64,000 bases of DNA from Paraburkholderia agricolaris (GTDB lineage: Bacteria; Pseudomonadota; Gammaproteobacteria; Burkholderiales; Burkholderiaceae). The stretch covers positions 4,030,001-4,094,000 of the forward strand of contig NZ_QPER01000001.1 of NCBI RefSeq assembly GCF_009455635.1, in the 5' to 3' direction. The notes beneath the pieces were generated by a model. It was not told where the DNA came from. It searched no databases and was given only the letters and a program-made list of their open reading frames with translations. The number at the start of each line of letters is the position of its first letter. Position 1 is the first letter of the stretch. The position numbers were made by a program, and so were the translations under genes. Shown piece by piece: positions 56,372 through 64,000 of this stretch.

Positions 56372-57445
56372 ATGCCCCCGCACAACACCGACGATGTCCG
56401 CATCCGCGAATTGAAAGAACTTACGCCGCCCGCTCACCTGATCCGTGAATTCGCCTGCGACGAAACGGTGTCCGACGTGATCTACAACTCGCGCAACGCG
56501 ATGCATCGCATCCTGCACGGCATGGAAGACCGGTTGATCGTCATCATCGGGCCGTGCTCGATTCACGATACGAAGGCGGCAATGGAATACGCCGGGCGTC
56601 TCGTCGAACAGCGCAAGCGCTTCGCCGGCGAACTCGAAATCGTGATGCGGGTGTACTTCGAAAAGCCGCGTACGACGGTGGGCTGGAAGGGTCTCATCAA
56701 CGACCCGCACATGGACAACAGCTTCAAGATCAACGACGGCCTGCGCACCGCGCGCGAGTTGCTGCTGCGTATCAACGAACTCGGGCTGCCGGCCGGCACC
56801 GAATACCTCGACATGATCAGCCCGCAGTACATCGCCGATCTGATCTCGTGGGGTGCAATCGGCGCGCGTACGACCGAATCGCAAGTGCACCGCGAACTGG
56901 CTTCGGGCCTGTCGTGCCCGGTCGGCTTCAAGAACGGCACGGACGGCAACGTCAAGATCGCCGTCGACGCGATCAAGGCCGCGTCGCAGCCGCACCATTT
57001 CCTGTCCGTCACCAAGGGCGGCCACTCGGCGATCGTCTCGACCGCCGGCAATGAGGACTGCCACATCATCCTGCGCGGCGGTAAAACGCCGAACTACGAT
57101 GCGGATAGCGTCAACGCCGCATGTGCCGACATCGGCAAAGCGGGTCTCGCGGCGCGTCTGATGATCGACGCGAGCCACGCGAATAGCTCGAAGAAGCACG
57201 AGAACCAGATTCCGGTGTGCGCGGACATTGGCCGCCAGATTGCTTCGGGTGACGAACGGATTGTCGGCGTGATGGTGGAATCGCATCTGATCGCCGGGCG
57301 CCAGGATCTGCAGGAAGGCTGCACGCTCACGTACGGTCAGAGCATCACCGATGCCTGTATCGGCTGGGACGAAAGCGTTGCCGTGCTGGAAGGTCTCGCC
57401 GAAGCGGTCAAGCAACGGCGCGTGGCGCGCGGCAGCGGTAATTAA
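56372..57445 (+). CDS. aroG: 3-deoxy-7-phosphoheptulonate (DAHP) synthase AroG
   Basis: First step of the shikimate pathway, joining phosphoenolpyruvate and erythrose 4-phosphate. Class I motifs: RLIVIIGPCSIHDTKAAMEYA, MRVYFEKPRTTVGWKGLINDP, GAIGARTTESQVHRELASGLS, VGFKNGTDGNVKIAVDAI, ASHANSSKKHENQ and IVGVMVESHLIAG. The 357 residues fit the AroF/G/H type, whose allosteric effector cannot be read reliably here. AGGAG precedes ATG 56372. Expression is probably controlled by the upstream leader peptide and attenuator. Confidence 0.96.
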   Translation: MPPHNTDDVRIRELKELTPPAHLIREFACDETVSDVIYNSRNAMHRILHGMEDRLIVIIGPCSIHDTKAAMEYAGRLVEQRKRFAGELEIVMRVYFEKPRTTVGWKGLINDPHMDNSFKINDGLRTARELLLRINELGLPAGTEYLDMISPQYIADLISWGAIGARTTESQVHRELASGLSCPVGFKNGTDGNVKIAVDAIKAASQPHHFLSVTKGGHSAIVSTAGNEDCHIILRGGKTPNYDADSVNAACADIGKAGLAARLMIDASHANSSKKHENQIPVCADIGRQIASGDERIVGVMVESHLIAGRQDLQEGCTLTYGQSITDACIGWDESVAVLEGLAEAVKQRRVARGSGN

Positions 57446-57507
57446 ACGCCGCTTCACGCACGTTGCGCACGTTGCGCATCGGCGCGATTGCTGTAGTGGT
57501 TGCATCG

Positions 57508-57537
57508 AAAACCCGGCTCGACAAGCCGGGTTTTTTT
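57508..57537 (+). terminator. Terminator after aroG
   Basis: ACCCGGCT / AGCCGGGT with a 5-nt loop, flanked by AAAA and TTTTTTT. Confidence 0.88.
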
Positions 57538-57612
57538 ATTGGCCGAACGGATGAATGGTGCTTCAAGCCCCGCCTATGTACCGTAACAACTCGTTGCCAG
57601 GTCGGATACGAC

Positions 57613-57648
57613 TTGACAGGGCTGAATGTTGCGTATAAAATTTTGTAC
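57613..57648 (+). promoter_or_regulatory. Promoter and operator of the HigBA-like pair
   Basis: TTGACA (57613-57618), 17-bp spacer, TAAAAT (57636-57641). The -10 is embedded in the near-perfect palindrome GTATAAAATTTTGTAC (57633-57648, one mismatch), a suitable autoregulation site for the antitoxin. Confidence 0.6.
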
Positions 57649-57661
57649 ATGAAAGGTGCTT

Positions 57662-58000
57662 ATGGAGCAGGAGAAAGAAATTCGCTGGATGGGCTCCAGC
57701 TATCACGATTTACTCATCTTTCCTGAAGAACCACGTCGCCGGGCCGGTTTTCAGTTGGGCAAGATTCAGGCTGGCCTTGACCCCGACGATTGGAAGCCAT
57801 TTGATTCGATCGGCGCTGGAACACGCGAGATTCGCATCAGAGAAGCTGATGGCATTTATCGCGTGATGTACGTCACGAAATTTGTGGAAGCGCTGTACGT
57901 TCTGCATTGCTTCCAGAAGAAAACTCAGAAACTTCCGCCGCTGGATAGAAAGATTGCCGAGATGCGGTATCGCGCCATCATCAATGATAGGAAACCTTAA
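57662..58000 (+). CDS. RelE/HigB-like toxin (phage-derived Gp49-like family)
   Basis: A 112-residue protein: KEIRWMGSSYHDLLIFPEEPRRRAGFQLGKIQAGLDPDDWKPF, then GAGTREIRIREADGIYRVMYVTKFVEALYVLHCFQKKTQKLPPLD. The pattern (EI, YRV(M/L)Y, VLHCFQKKTQ) is that of the Gp49-like/HigB toxins of the RelE superfamily, ribosome-dependent mRNA interferases. ATG 57662 has GAAAGG upstream. It precedes an XRE antitoxin by 3 nt, the toxin-first order of higBA systems. Confidence 0.9.
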   Translation: MEQEKEIRWMGSSYHDLLIFPEEPRRRAGFQLGKIQAGLDPDDWKPFDSIGAGTREIRIREADGIYRVMYVTKFVEALYVLHCFQKKTQKLPPLDRKIAEMRYRAIINDRKP

Positions 58001-58003
58001 CAA

Positions 58004-58336
58004 ATGACGATCGACACAAAAATCCGTCACGTAACAAAACCCGGTGCAAACCTGTTTCTCGAACTCGGCTTCTCCGCCGCAGAAGCGAAGCGCTTGCACG
58101 CCGCTTCGCAGAAACAGATTAACGACACGCGTCTGCTCAAGGAACAGTTGATGACCGAACTGTCCAGCTGGATCGAACAGCATCATCTGAAGCAGGCCGA
58201 GGCCGCTGAGATTCTGATGGTGTCGCGACCGCGCGTGTCGGACGTGGTCAACAAGAAGAGCGCCAAGTTCACCATCGACACACTGGTCGAAATGATGAGC
58301 CGGATCGGCAAGCCGGTCACACTGGCGATTGGATAA
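58004..58336 (+). CDS. XRE-family antitoxin, HigA-like
   Basis: A 110-residue protein with a helix-turn-helix at about 60-100: LSSWIEQHHLKQAEAAEILMVSRPRVSDVVNKKSAKFTIDTLVEMMSRIGKPV. This is the architecture of antitoxins paired with Gp49-like toxins; they bind the toxin and repress the shared promoter. It begins 3 nt after the toxin stop. An N-terminal part (FLELGFSAAEAKRLHAASQ) probably contacts the toxin. Confidence 0.9.
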   Translation: MTIDTKIRHVTKPGANLFLELGFSAAEAKRLHAASQKQINDTRLLKEQLMTELSSWIEQHHLKQAEAAEILMVSRPRVSDVVNKKSAKFTIDTLVEMMSRIGKPVTLAIG

Positions 58337-58386
58337 GGCGCATGGCGCGCCCTACGCGGGCTTTCCCACATCGCTCGCCATGCGCC
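58337..58386. terminator. Long inverted repeat between antitoxin and hmp
   Basis: GGCGCATGGCG (58337-58347) and CGCCATGCGCC (58376-58386), perfect 11-bp arms around 28 nt, between convergent genes. No T tract; the role as terminator is likely but not proven. Confidence 0.5.
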
Positions 58387-58392
58387 CTCGCT

Positions 58393-59598
58393 TCACTGCA
58401 CCGCGCCTGAACCGAACACTTCAGTGTGAATCCGGGTTGCATCCACACCGAGCGCGGTCAACGCCTCGTATTGCGCGCGCATGAACGGCACCGGGCCGCA
58501 GATGTAGTAATCCGCATCGGGAATCATCACCTTGCCGGTAATTTTCGTGAGGTCGAGGCGGCCTTCGAAGTCGTAGTCGACACCCGCGCGATCCCCCGTT
58601 TCAACGGCTTCGTAGAACACTGCGCGCGTAACATTGGGATGCGCGGCAACCGTGTCGTTAAGCCACTGCCGGAATGCATGCACGCGTCCATTGCGGCAGG
58701 CATGCACGAAAGTCACGCTGCGCTCGCTGTGATCGGCGAGCAAGGTGGAGAGCATCGAGGTCATCGGCGTCACGCCCACACCGCCGCTCATTAGCACCAC
58801 GGGCGTCGTCTTCTCGCGCGCCAGCGTGAAATCACCCATGGGCGCGCTGACATGCACCACCTCGCCCACTTCCACACCATCGTGCAGAAGGTTCGATACA
58901 TGGCCGGGCGCCTGATCTTCACGGCCGGCCTCGCGCTTCACCGAAATACGCAGCCATTTTCCGTTCGAGGCGTCCGACAAGCTGTACTGCCGCGGCTGAT
59001 CGACGCCGAGTTCATCCACGAAACGCTTCACGCTCAGATATTGGCCAGGCTCGAAGCCGCAAGCCGGTGAGCCATCGGCGGGCGTCAGATAGAACGACGT
59101 GATTTCATCGCTCTCCACTTCCTTGCGCGCAACCTTGAACGGCCGGAAGCCACTCCATGCCGCACCTTCATAGAGCTTCGCTTCCGCGCCGATGAAAATG
59201 TCCGCGAGTTGCCCATATGCGACTTCCCACGCGCCAAGCGTCTCCTGATCGACCGCATCGCCGAGCACATCGACGAACGCACCCAGCAGGTGCCGCCCCA
59301 CGATCGGATACTGCTCCGGCCGGATATTCAGACTCGCGTGCTTATGAGCGATTCGCGAGACAGTCGGGCCCAGCGCGCCGAGGTTATCGATATTGGCCGC
59401 GTATGCGTACACCGCTTTCGCGAGTGTTTCCGGCTGATTGCCGCTCTTCTGGTGAGTCTGGTTGAACACATTCTTCAACTCAGGATGATGCGCGAACATG
59501 CGCTTGTAGAAGTGTTTGGTGATGGTCGTGCCGTGTACGGCGAGCACGGGTACGGTGGCTTTGACTCGAGCGATCTGGTCGGCGGTGAGAACGGTCAT
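58393..59598 (-). CDS. hmp: Flavohaemoprotein Hmp (nitric oxide dioxygenase)
   Basis: Oxidises nitric oxide to nitrate with oxygen and NAD(P)H. The N-terminal globin domain (about 1-140) has the proximal His in RIAHKHASLNI and FYKRMFAHHPELKNVF. The FAD domain has RQYSLSDA, and the NAD domain has LMSGGVGVTPMTSML and YYICGPVPFM. It is 401 residues, full length, ending TRIHTEVFGSGAVQ. An NsrR-like site lies 15 bp upstream. Confidence 0.96.
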   Translation of the reverse strand: MTVLTADQIARVKATVPVLAVHGTTITKHFYKRMFAHHPELKNVFNQTHQKSGNQPETLAKAVYAYAANIDNLGALGPTVSRIAHKHASLNIRPEQYPIVGRHLLGAFVDVLGDAVDQETLGAWEVAYGQLADIFIGAEAKLYEGAAWSGFRPFKVARKEVESDEITSFYLTPADGSPACGFEPGQYLSVKRFVDELGVDQPRQYSLSDASNGKWLRISVKREAGREDQAPGHVSNLLHDGVEVGEVVHVSAPMGDFTLAREKTTPVVLMSGGVGVTPMTSMLSTLLADHSERSVTFVHACRNGRVHAFRQWLNDTVAAHPNVTRAVFYEAVETGDRAGVDYDFEGRLDLTKITGKVMIPDADYYICGPVPFMRAQYEALTALGVDATRIHTEVFGSGAVQ

Positions 59599-59612
59599 GA
59601 CTACTTCTCCTT

Positions 59613-59637
59613 AAAGATGTATCTACAATACATTTTT
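59613..59637. promoter_or_regulatory. NsrR-like operator upstream of hmp
   Basis: AAAGATGTATCT-A-CAATACATTTTT forms two 11-bp half-sites around one base, with the inverted ATGTAT...ATACAT (59617-59633). It matches the 11-1-11 layout and AAGATGYATTT half-site known for the NO sensor NsrR. Its position just ahead of hmp supports repression relieved by NO. Confidence 0.65.
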
Positions 59638-59715
59638 AAGAAGCAAGTTTGACCCGGACAGATTGTCACAGCACTCATACGGCTTAAAGGGACCGAAGCG
59701 CGATGCTAGCCGGCC

Positions 59716-60261
59716 CTACCGATCGTGCTGCCATAACACGTCGCTGCCGCCATCCGCGCGATTGAGTACGCGCGCGAGCACGAACAGCAGGTCGGACAGA
59801 CGGTTCACATACTGGCGCAGTGCTTCATTGATTGCTTCGCTTTCACCCAGGGCCACGATCGAGCGCTCGGCGCGCCGGCACACCGTACGGCCCACGTGCG
59901 CAAGCGCGGCCGCGCGCGAGCCGCCGGGCAAAATGAATTCCTTCAACGGCGGCAGGGTCGCGTTGTAGTCGGCCAGCCAGCCGTCGAGTTGGCCGAGTTG
60001 CTTGTCGGTGATCATCGTATGACCGGGAATGCAAAGCTCGCCGCCAAGATCGAACAGGTCGTGCTGAATTGCGACCAGCGCCGCTCGCACGTTGTCAGGC
60101 AGCGTTTCGCACAGCAACACGCCGAGATTCGAATTGAGCTCGTCAACGTCGCCGATGGCGGCAATGCGTGCGCTGTCTTTGCGTACGCGGCGGCCGTCGC
60201 CGAGACCGGTGGTGCCGTCGTCGCCCGTACGGGTGGCGATCCTGCTCAAGCGGTTGCCCAT
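59716..60261 (-). CDS. Cob(I)yrinic acid a,c-diamide adenosyltransferase, PduO type
   Basis: Transfers adenosyl from ATP to cobalamin. The PduO-type signature is complete: IATRTGDDGTTGLGDGRRVRKDS at the N-terminus, GDVDELNSNLG, and the C-terminal CRRAERSIVAL and NRLSDLLFVLARVLNR. Start ATG 60261 has GGGAG upstream and gives 181 residues. It is divergent from the LDHD-like gene, about 250 bp away. Confidence 0.95.
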   Translation of the reverse strand: MGNRLSRIATRTGDDGTTGLGDGRRVRKDSARIAAIGDVDELNSNLGVLLCETLPDNVRAALVAIQHDLFDLGGELCIPGHTMITDKQLGQLDGWLADYNATLPPLKEFILPGGSRAAALAHVGRTVCRRAERSIVALGESEAINEALRQYVNRLSDLLFVLARVLNRADGGSDVLWQHDR

Positions 60262-60511
60262 GATGTCTCCCATGCATTCACATTCAGTAACGATGCGTTG
60301 GCGCGGTGCGGCCGAATCCATCCGGCGCATCCGGCAAACAGGCCACCGCGTTAGCCACCGCATTGGCCACCGCGTTTATCCATATTGCGCGCATCGCGAG
60401 GTCGCCACCATTATAGGAGCGGCAGCCGCGCCCGACGCCGGTCCCCGGGCGATCGGCGTAAAATGAAGCACAAGCTGTAGAACAGCTCTGCCCTACTATC
60501 AGGAGACATGC

Positions 60512-61927
60512 GTGAATCATCCCGTGCCGCCGGCCCCATTGCGCCGGCCGTTTCCCGCCGAATTGCTGACCGCCCTCAAAGCCGCTTTCGGCGAGCGCGT
60601 CTCTACCGCTGAAGCCGTGCGCGCCCACCACGGCCGCGATGAATCCCCGTTCGATCCGCAACTGCCCGACGCCGTCGTGTTCGCGCGCAACACGGAAGAC
60701 GTGCAAACCATCGTGAAGCTGTGCGGCCAGTACGACGTACCGATCATCCCCTACGGCAATGGTTCGTCGCTCGAAGGGCATCTGCTGGCGGTCCAGGGCG
60801 GCGTATCCATCGACCTGTCGGAAATGAACCGCGTGTTGTCGATCAATGCCGAAGACCTGACCGTCACGGTCGAACCCGGCATCTCGCGCAAGCAGTTGAA
60901 CGAAGCGCTACGCGACACCGGCCTGTTTTTCCCGATCGACCCGGGTGCCGACGCGAGCATCGGCGGCATGTCGGCTACGCGCGCGTCGGGCACCAACGCC
61001 GTACGCTACGGCACGATGCGTGAGAACGTACTCGGGCTGACGGTGGTGCTCGCCGACGGCCGCGTGATCAAAACCGGCACGCGCGCGCGCAAGTCGTCGG
61101 CGGGTTACGACCTCACGCGTCTGTTCGTCGGCTCGGAAGGCACGCTCGGCGTGATTACCGAAATCACCGTTCGGCTGTATCCGCAGCCGGAGGCGGTCTC
61201 GGCCGCGGTCTGCACCTTCCCGTCGATGGGCGATGCCGTGCGCGCGGTGATCGAAACGATTCAGATCGGCGTGCCGATCGCGCGGGTCGAATTCGTCGAC
61301 TCACTGGCGATCCGCTCGATCAATCGCCATTCGAACCTGACGCTGCGTGAAGCGCCTACGCTCTTCTTCGAATTCCATGGCACCGAAGCCGGTGTGAAAG
61401 AGCAAGCCGAACTGGTGCAGGAAATCGCCGCGCAGAATGCCGGCGAAGGCTTCGAATGGGCGACCCGGCCGGAAGATCGCAGCCGCCTGTGGAACGCGCG
61501 CCACAACGCCTACTTCGCCATGCTGCAACTAAAGCCCGGCTGTCGCGCCGTCACAACCGACGTCTGCGTGCCGATCTCGCGCCTTGCGGAATGCGTGGTG
61601 GAAACCGAGCAGGATCTGAACGCGTCGCCGCTGCCTTGTCCGATCGTCGGCCACGTTGGCGACGGCAACTTCCACGTTGCGATCCTGATCGATCCGGACA
61701 AGCCGGAAGAACTCGCCGAAGCCGAGCGCCTGAACCATCGCATCGTGCAGCGCGCGCTGCGCATGGACGGCACCTGCACCGGCGAGCATGGTGTCGGTCT
61801 GCACAAGATGAATTTCCTGCTCGAAGAACATGGTGAAGTCGCCGTCGACACGATGCGCTCCATCAAGCACGCGCTCGATCCGCGCAATCTGATGAACCCG
61901 GGCAAGATCTTTTCCTGGGCGGCTTGA
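60512..61927 (+). CDS. FAD-linked oxidase, D-lactate dehydrogenase (LDHD)-like
   Basis: The 471-residue protein has the FAD PCMH domain (VPIIPYGNGSSLEGHLLAVQGGVSIDLSEMNRVL, GADASIGGMSATRASGTNAVRYGTMRENVLGL) and the C-terminal FAD-oxidase domain with GHVGDGNFHV and TGEHGVGLHKM. These place it with D-2-hydroxyacid dehydrogenases of the GlcD/LDHD group; D-lactate is the likeliest substrate but not proven. GTG 60512 follows AGGAG. It is 110 bp ahead of glcD, a related but distinct member. Confidence 0.9.
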   Translation: MNHPVPPAPLRRPFPAELLTALKAAFGERVSTAEAVRAHHGRDESPFDPQLPDAVVFARNTEDVQTIVKLCGQYDVPIIPYGNGSSLEGHLLAVQGGVSIDLSEMNRVLSINAEDLTVTVEPGISRKQLNEALRDTGLFFPIDPGADASIGGMSATRASGTNAVRYGTMRENVLGLTVVLADGRVIKTGTRARKSSAGYDLTRLFVGSEGTLGVITEITVRLYPQPEAVSAAVCTFPSMGDAVRAVIETIQIGVPIARVEFVDSLAIRSINRHSNLTLREAPTLFFEFHGTEAGVKEQAELVQEIAAQNAGEGFEWATRPEDRSRLWNARHNAYFAMLQLKPGCRAVTTDVCVPISRLAECVVETEQDLNASPLPCPIVGHVGDGNFHVAILIDPDKPEELAEAERLNHRIVQRALRMDGTCTGEHGVGLHKMNFLLEEHGEVAVDTMRSIKHALDPRNLMNPGKIFSWAA

Positions 61928-62037
61928 GGCGCCGGTCGAACCCAGCTCCGTTGCATTAGCGGCAGTGGCAACGCCTGCTGCCGCACAACCAGGCTGGACC
62001 GGGCACGCAGAGTGAACGACATCAGGAGACAAGTCAT

Positions 62038-63531
62038 ATGAACGCACCCGTCGAACTGACGGCCGAAGTTCTCGCCCAGCGCCAGCGAGAAGTCGTACAG
62101 GCGCTGATGGCCGTGCTGCCGACCCACTGCCTGCTGTATCGCGAAGAAGATACCGTCGCTTACGAGTGCGACGGCCTCGCAGCCTACCGGCGTCTGCCGC
62201 TCGCGGTTGCGTTGCCGGAGACGGAATCGCAGGTTCAGCGCATCGTGCAGATCTGTCACCGGCTCGACGTGCCGATCGTGCCGCGCGGCGCGGGCACCGG
62301 TTTGTCCGGCGGGGCGATGCCGATTCGTCACGGGGTGGTGGTGTCGCTCGCACGCTTTCGCAAGATCGTCGAAGTGGACTCCTACGCCCGAACCGCCACG
62401 GTGCAGCCGGGCGTGCGCAATCTGTCGATTTCGGAAGCCGCCGCGCCGTACGGCTTGTACTACGCACCTGACCCGTCGTCGCAGATCGCCTGCACGATCG
62501 GCGGCAACGTCTCTGAGAATTCAGGCGGCGTGCACTGCCTCAAATACGGTCTCACCGTGCACAACGTGCTGCGTGTACGCGCCGTCACGATGGAAGGCGA
62601 AATCGTCGAGTTCGGTTCGCTCGCGCCGGATGCGCCGGGGCTCGATCTGCTCGCGGTGCTGATCGGCAGTGAAGGCATGTTCGCGATCGTCACTGAAGTC
62701 ACCGTCAAGCTGATCCCGAAACCGCAAACGGCGCAGGTCATCATGGCCAGTTTCGACGACGTCGTGAAAGGCGGCGATGCGGTCGCCGGCATCATTGCGG
62801 CGGGCATTATTCCGGCCGGTCTGGAGATGATGGACAAACCGGCTACGCGCGCCGTCGAAGAATTCGTCAATGCAGGCTACGACCTCGACGCGGCGGCGAT
62901 CCTGCTATGCGAGTCGGATGGCACGCCGGAAGAAGTGGCCGACGAAATCGTGCGCATGACCGCGGTGCTGCGCGAACAGGGCGCTACCCGCATCCAGATT
63001 TCACGCTCGGAAAATGAGCGGCTGCGCTTCTGGTCCGGGCGCAAGAACGCGTTTCCGGCGGCGGGCCGCATTTCTCCCGACTACTACTGCATGGACGGCA
63101 CCGTGCCGCGCCGCAGTATCGGGCCGCTGCTGGCGCGTATCGAAGTGATGGAGAAGAAGTACGGCCTGCGCTGCATCAACGTCTTCCATGCGGGCGACGG
63201 CAACATGCATCCGCTGATCCTGTTCAACGGCAACGATCAGGACGAATGGCACCGCGCCGAGGCATTCGGTTGCGACATCCTCGAAGCCTGTGTCGAACTG
63301 GGTGGCACCGTGACGGGCGAACACGGCGTGGGTATCGAGAAGATCAACTCGATGTGCGTGCAGTTCTCACCGGAAGAGCGCGACACGTTCCACGCGGTCA
63401 AACGCGCCTTTGACGCACCCGGCCTGCTCAATCCCGACAAGGGTATTCCCACCCGTGCCCGGTGCGCCGAGTACGGCAAGATGCACGTACGCGGCGGCTT
63501 GCTGCCGCATCCGGACCTGCCGCGGTTTTAA
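62038..63531 (+). CDS. glcD: Glycolate oxidase FAD-binding subunit GlcD
   Basis: Catalytic FAD subunit of the membrane-associated glycolate oxidase GlcDEF, converting glycolate to glyoxylate. Features: VPIVPRGAGTGLSGGAMPIRHGVVVSLARF, TIGGNVSENSGGVHCLKYGLTVHNVL, NVFHAGDGNMHPLILFNGND and TGEHGVGIEKINSMC. Its 497 residues match GlcD. AGGAG lies ahead of ATG 62038. glcE follows after about 290 bp; that gap has repeated AACGGCTTTAAGACCGCTTT-like tracts and a hairpin but no gene. Confidence 0.94.
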   Translation: MNAPVELTAEVLAQRQREVVQALMAVLPTHCLLYREEDTVAYECDGLAAYRRLPLAVALPETESQVQRIVQICHRLDVPIVPRGAGTGLSGGAMPIRHGVVVSLARFRKIVEVDSYARTATVQPGVRNLSISEAAAPYGLYYAPDPSSQIACTIGGNVSENSGGVHCLKYGLTVHNVLRVRAVTMEGEIVEFGSLAPDAPGLDLLAVLIGSEGMFAIVTEVTVKLIPKPQTAQVIMASFDDVVKGGDAVAGIIAAGIIPAGLEMMDKPATRAVEEFVNAGYDLDAAAILLCESDGTPEEVADEIVRMTAVLREQGATRIQISRSENERLRFWSGRKNAFPAAGRISPDYYCMDGTVPRRSIGPLLARIEVMEKKYGLRCINVFHAGDGNMHPLILFNGNDQDEWHRAEAFGCDILEACVELGGTVTGEHGVGIEKINSMCVQFSPEERDTFHAVKRAFDAPGLLNPDKGIPTRARCAEYGKMHVRGGLLPHPDLPRF

Positions 63532-63819
63532 AACGGCTTTAAGACCGCTTTAAGACGGCTTCGACCGTTTCAACGCTGCCGGGCTCAAGTCGGGCCCGCA
63601 GCGTCTATCGCGTGCCCGCCGCACGGTCCCGCTTGCCCAGATACCGGGACTCCCACCTCTGCCAGCCTCCGCGCGACTCCCTGCGCCGACGCATTCCGCA
63701 TGTGCCGCGCCCGCACTGCTTTCCAGCGCCCACCCTGATTACCCGATACGGGTCCGCTCCGGGTTGCCAGCGAGCCGCCGCCCGGTACAATCGATCGAAA
63801 CACAACGAAGCAGGGCACC

Positions 63820-64000
63820 ATGGAAGAGGATGACATCGTCGCCATCTGGTCTGAACGCGTGCGTTCAGCCAGCGCCGAAGGGCGCACATTGCGCATCCGT
63901 GGCGGCGGCACCAAAGACTGGTACGGCCAGACGCTGGAAGGTGAGATCCTCGACACGCGCGCTTACCGCGGCATCATCGCTTACGACCCGGCTGAACTGG
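63820..64000 (+). CDS. glcE: Glycolate oxidase subunit GlcE (3' end outside window)
   Basis: The first 60 codons are visible: MEEDDIVAIWSERVRSASAE, then GRTLRIRGGGTKDWYG, the start of a second FAD PCMH domain with the GGGTKDWYG motif typical of GlcE, and LDTRAYRGIIAYDPAEL. The frame is open to the right edge. AGGG lies just ahead of the ATG. It belongs to the glcDEF operon. Confidence 0.9.
   Translation, partial: MEEDDIVAIWSERVRSASAEGRTLRIRGGGTKDWYGQTLEGEILDTRAYRGIIAYDPAEL

Noticed and set aside
57662..58336. Toxin-antitoxin pair as part of the inovirus
   Set aside because: It lies 47 kb outside the att repeats, next to aroG and hmp, with no phage genes around it.

Overview
The window looks like a chromosomal segment of a Burkholderia/Paraburkholderia-type betaproteobacterium. 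The evidence is the gene families and their order (pal-cpoB; grpE-dnaK-dnaJ followed by a fused pabB-pabC; hemH-hslR; hrcA/nadK/recN; glnE/yhdP/nitrilase/tldD/aroG) and the high-GC codon use. Species cannot be fixed from sequence reading alone.

Region 1 (1-1536): the 3' part of pal, then cpoB, a strong terminator and a tRNA-Lys(UUU) gene with its own promoter. Region 2 (1472-10788): a complete-looking filamentous phage (inovirus) prophage of about 9.25 kb integrated in that tRNA-Lys gene and flanked by 65-bp direct repeats. Read on the minus strand it has an ssDNA-binding protein, a major coat protein with a terminator behind it, a chain of structural and assembly genes joined by 1-5 nt gaps or ATGA overlaps (87-aa and 24-aa small proteins, TspB/pIII-like adhesin, 42-aa protein, DUF2523/pVI-like, Zot/pI ATPase, its own secretin), and a hairpin-rich intergenic region. 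A second coupled block follows: HUH replication initiator, DUF4224 protein, tyrosine integrase and an antitoxin-like regulator. A divergent regulator with two matching palindromic sites lies at the other end. The tRNA is kept intact, and the phage brings its own tRNA terminator.

Region 3 (10859-20225): suhB, a PI-PLC-domain protein, and a carbohydrate ABC locus (LacI regulator, MalK-like ATPase, porin, two permeases, binding protein) with a 24-bp perfect palindrome just upstream of the binding-protein gene. Region 4 (20419-35430): mscS, dedA, mutL-miaA, purM, a 4 x 49-bp tandem hairpin repeat, an AI-2E-family exporter, hda, a HAD hydrolase, pcnB, folK, a deoxynucleoside kinase, panB, pabBC. 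Region 5 (35430-49000): the heat-shock cluster dnaJ-dnaK-(small ORF)-grpE on the minus strand, with a consensus-perfect sigma32 promoter, then hslR-hemH, hrcA, nadK, recN, glnE.

Region 6 (49187-64000): yhdP, a nitrilase-family amidase, tldD, and aroG preceded by a transcription-attenuation leader. That leader encodes a 22-residue peptide with eight consecutive aromatic codons and mutually exclusive hairpins. A HigBA-like toxin-antitoxin pair, hmp with an NsrR-like site, a cobalamin adenosyltransferase, an LDHD-like FAD oxidase, glcD and the start of glcE complete the window.

The most notable items are the inovirus (with several very small genes, regulatory sites and candidate integrase arm sites), the aromatic-codon attenuator of aroG, the covarying tandem hairpin repeat and the LacI-type palindrome.
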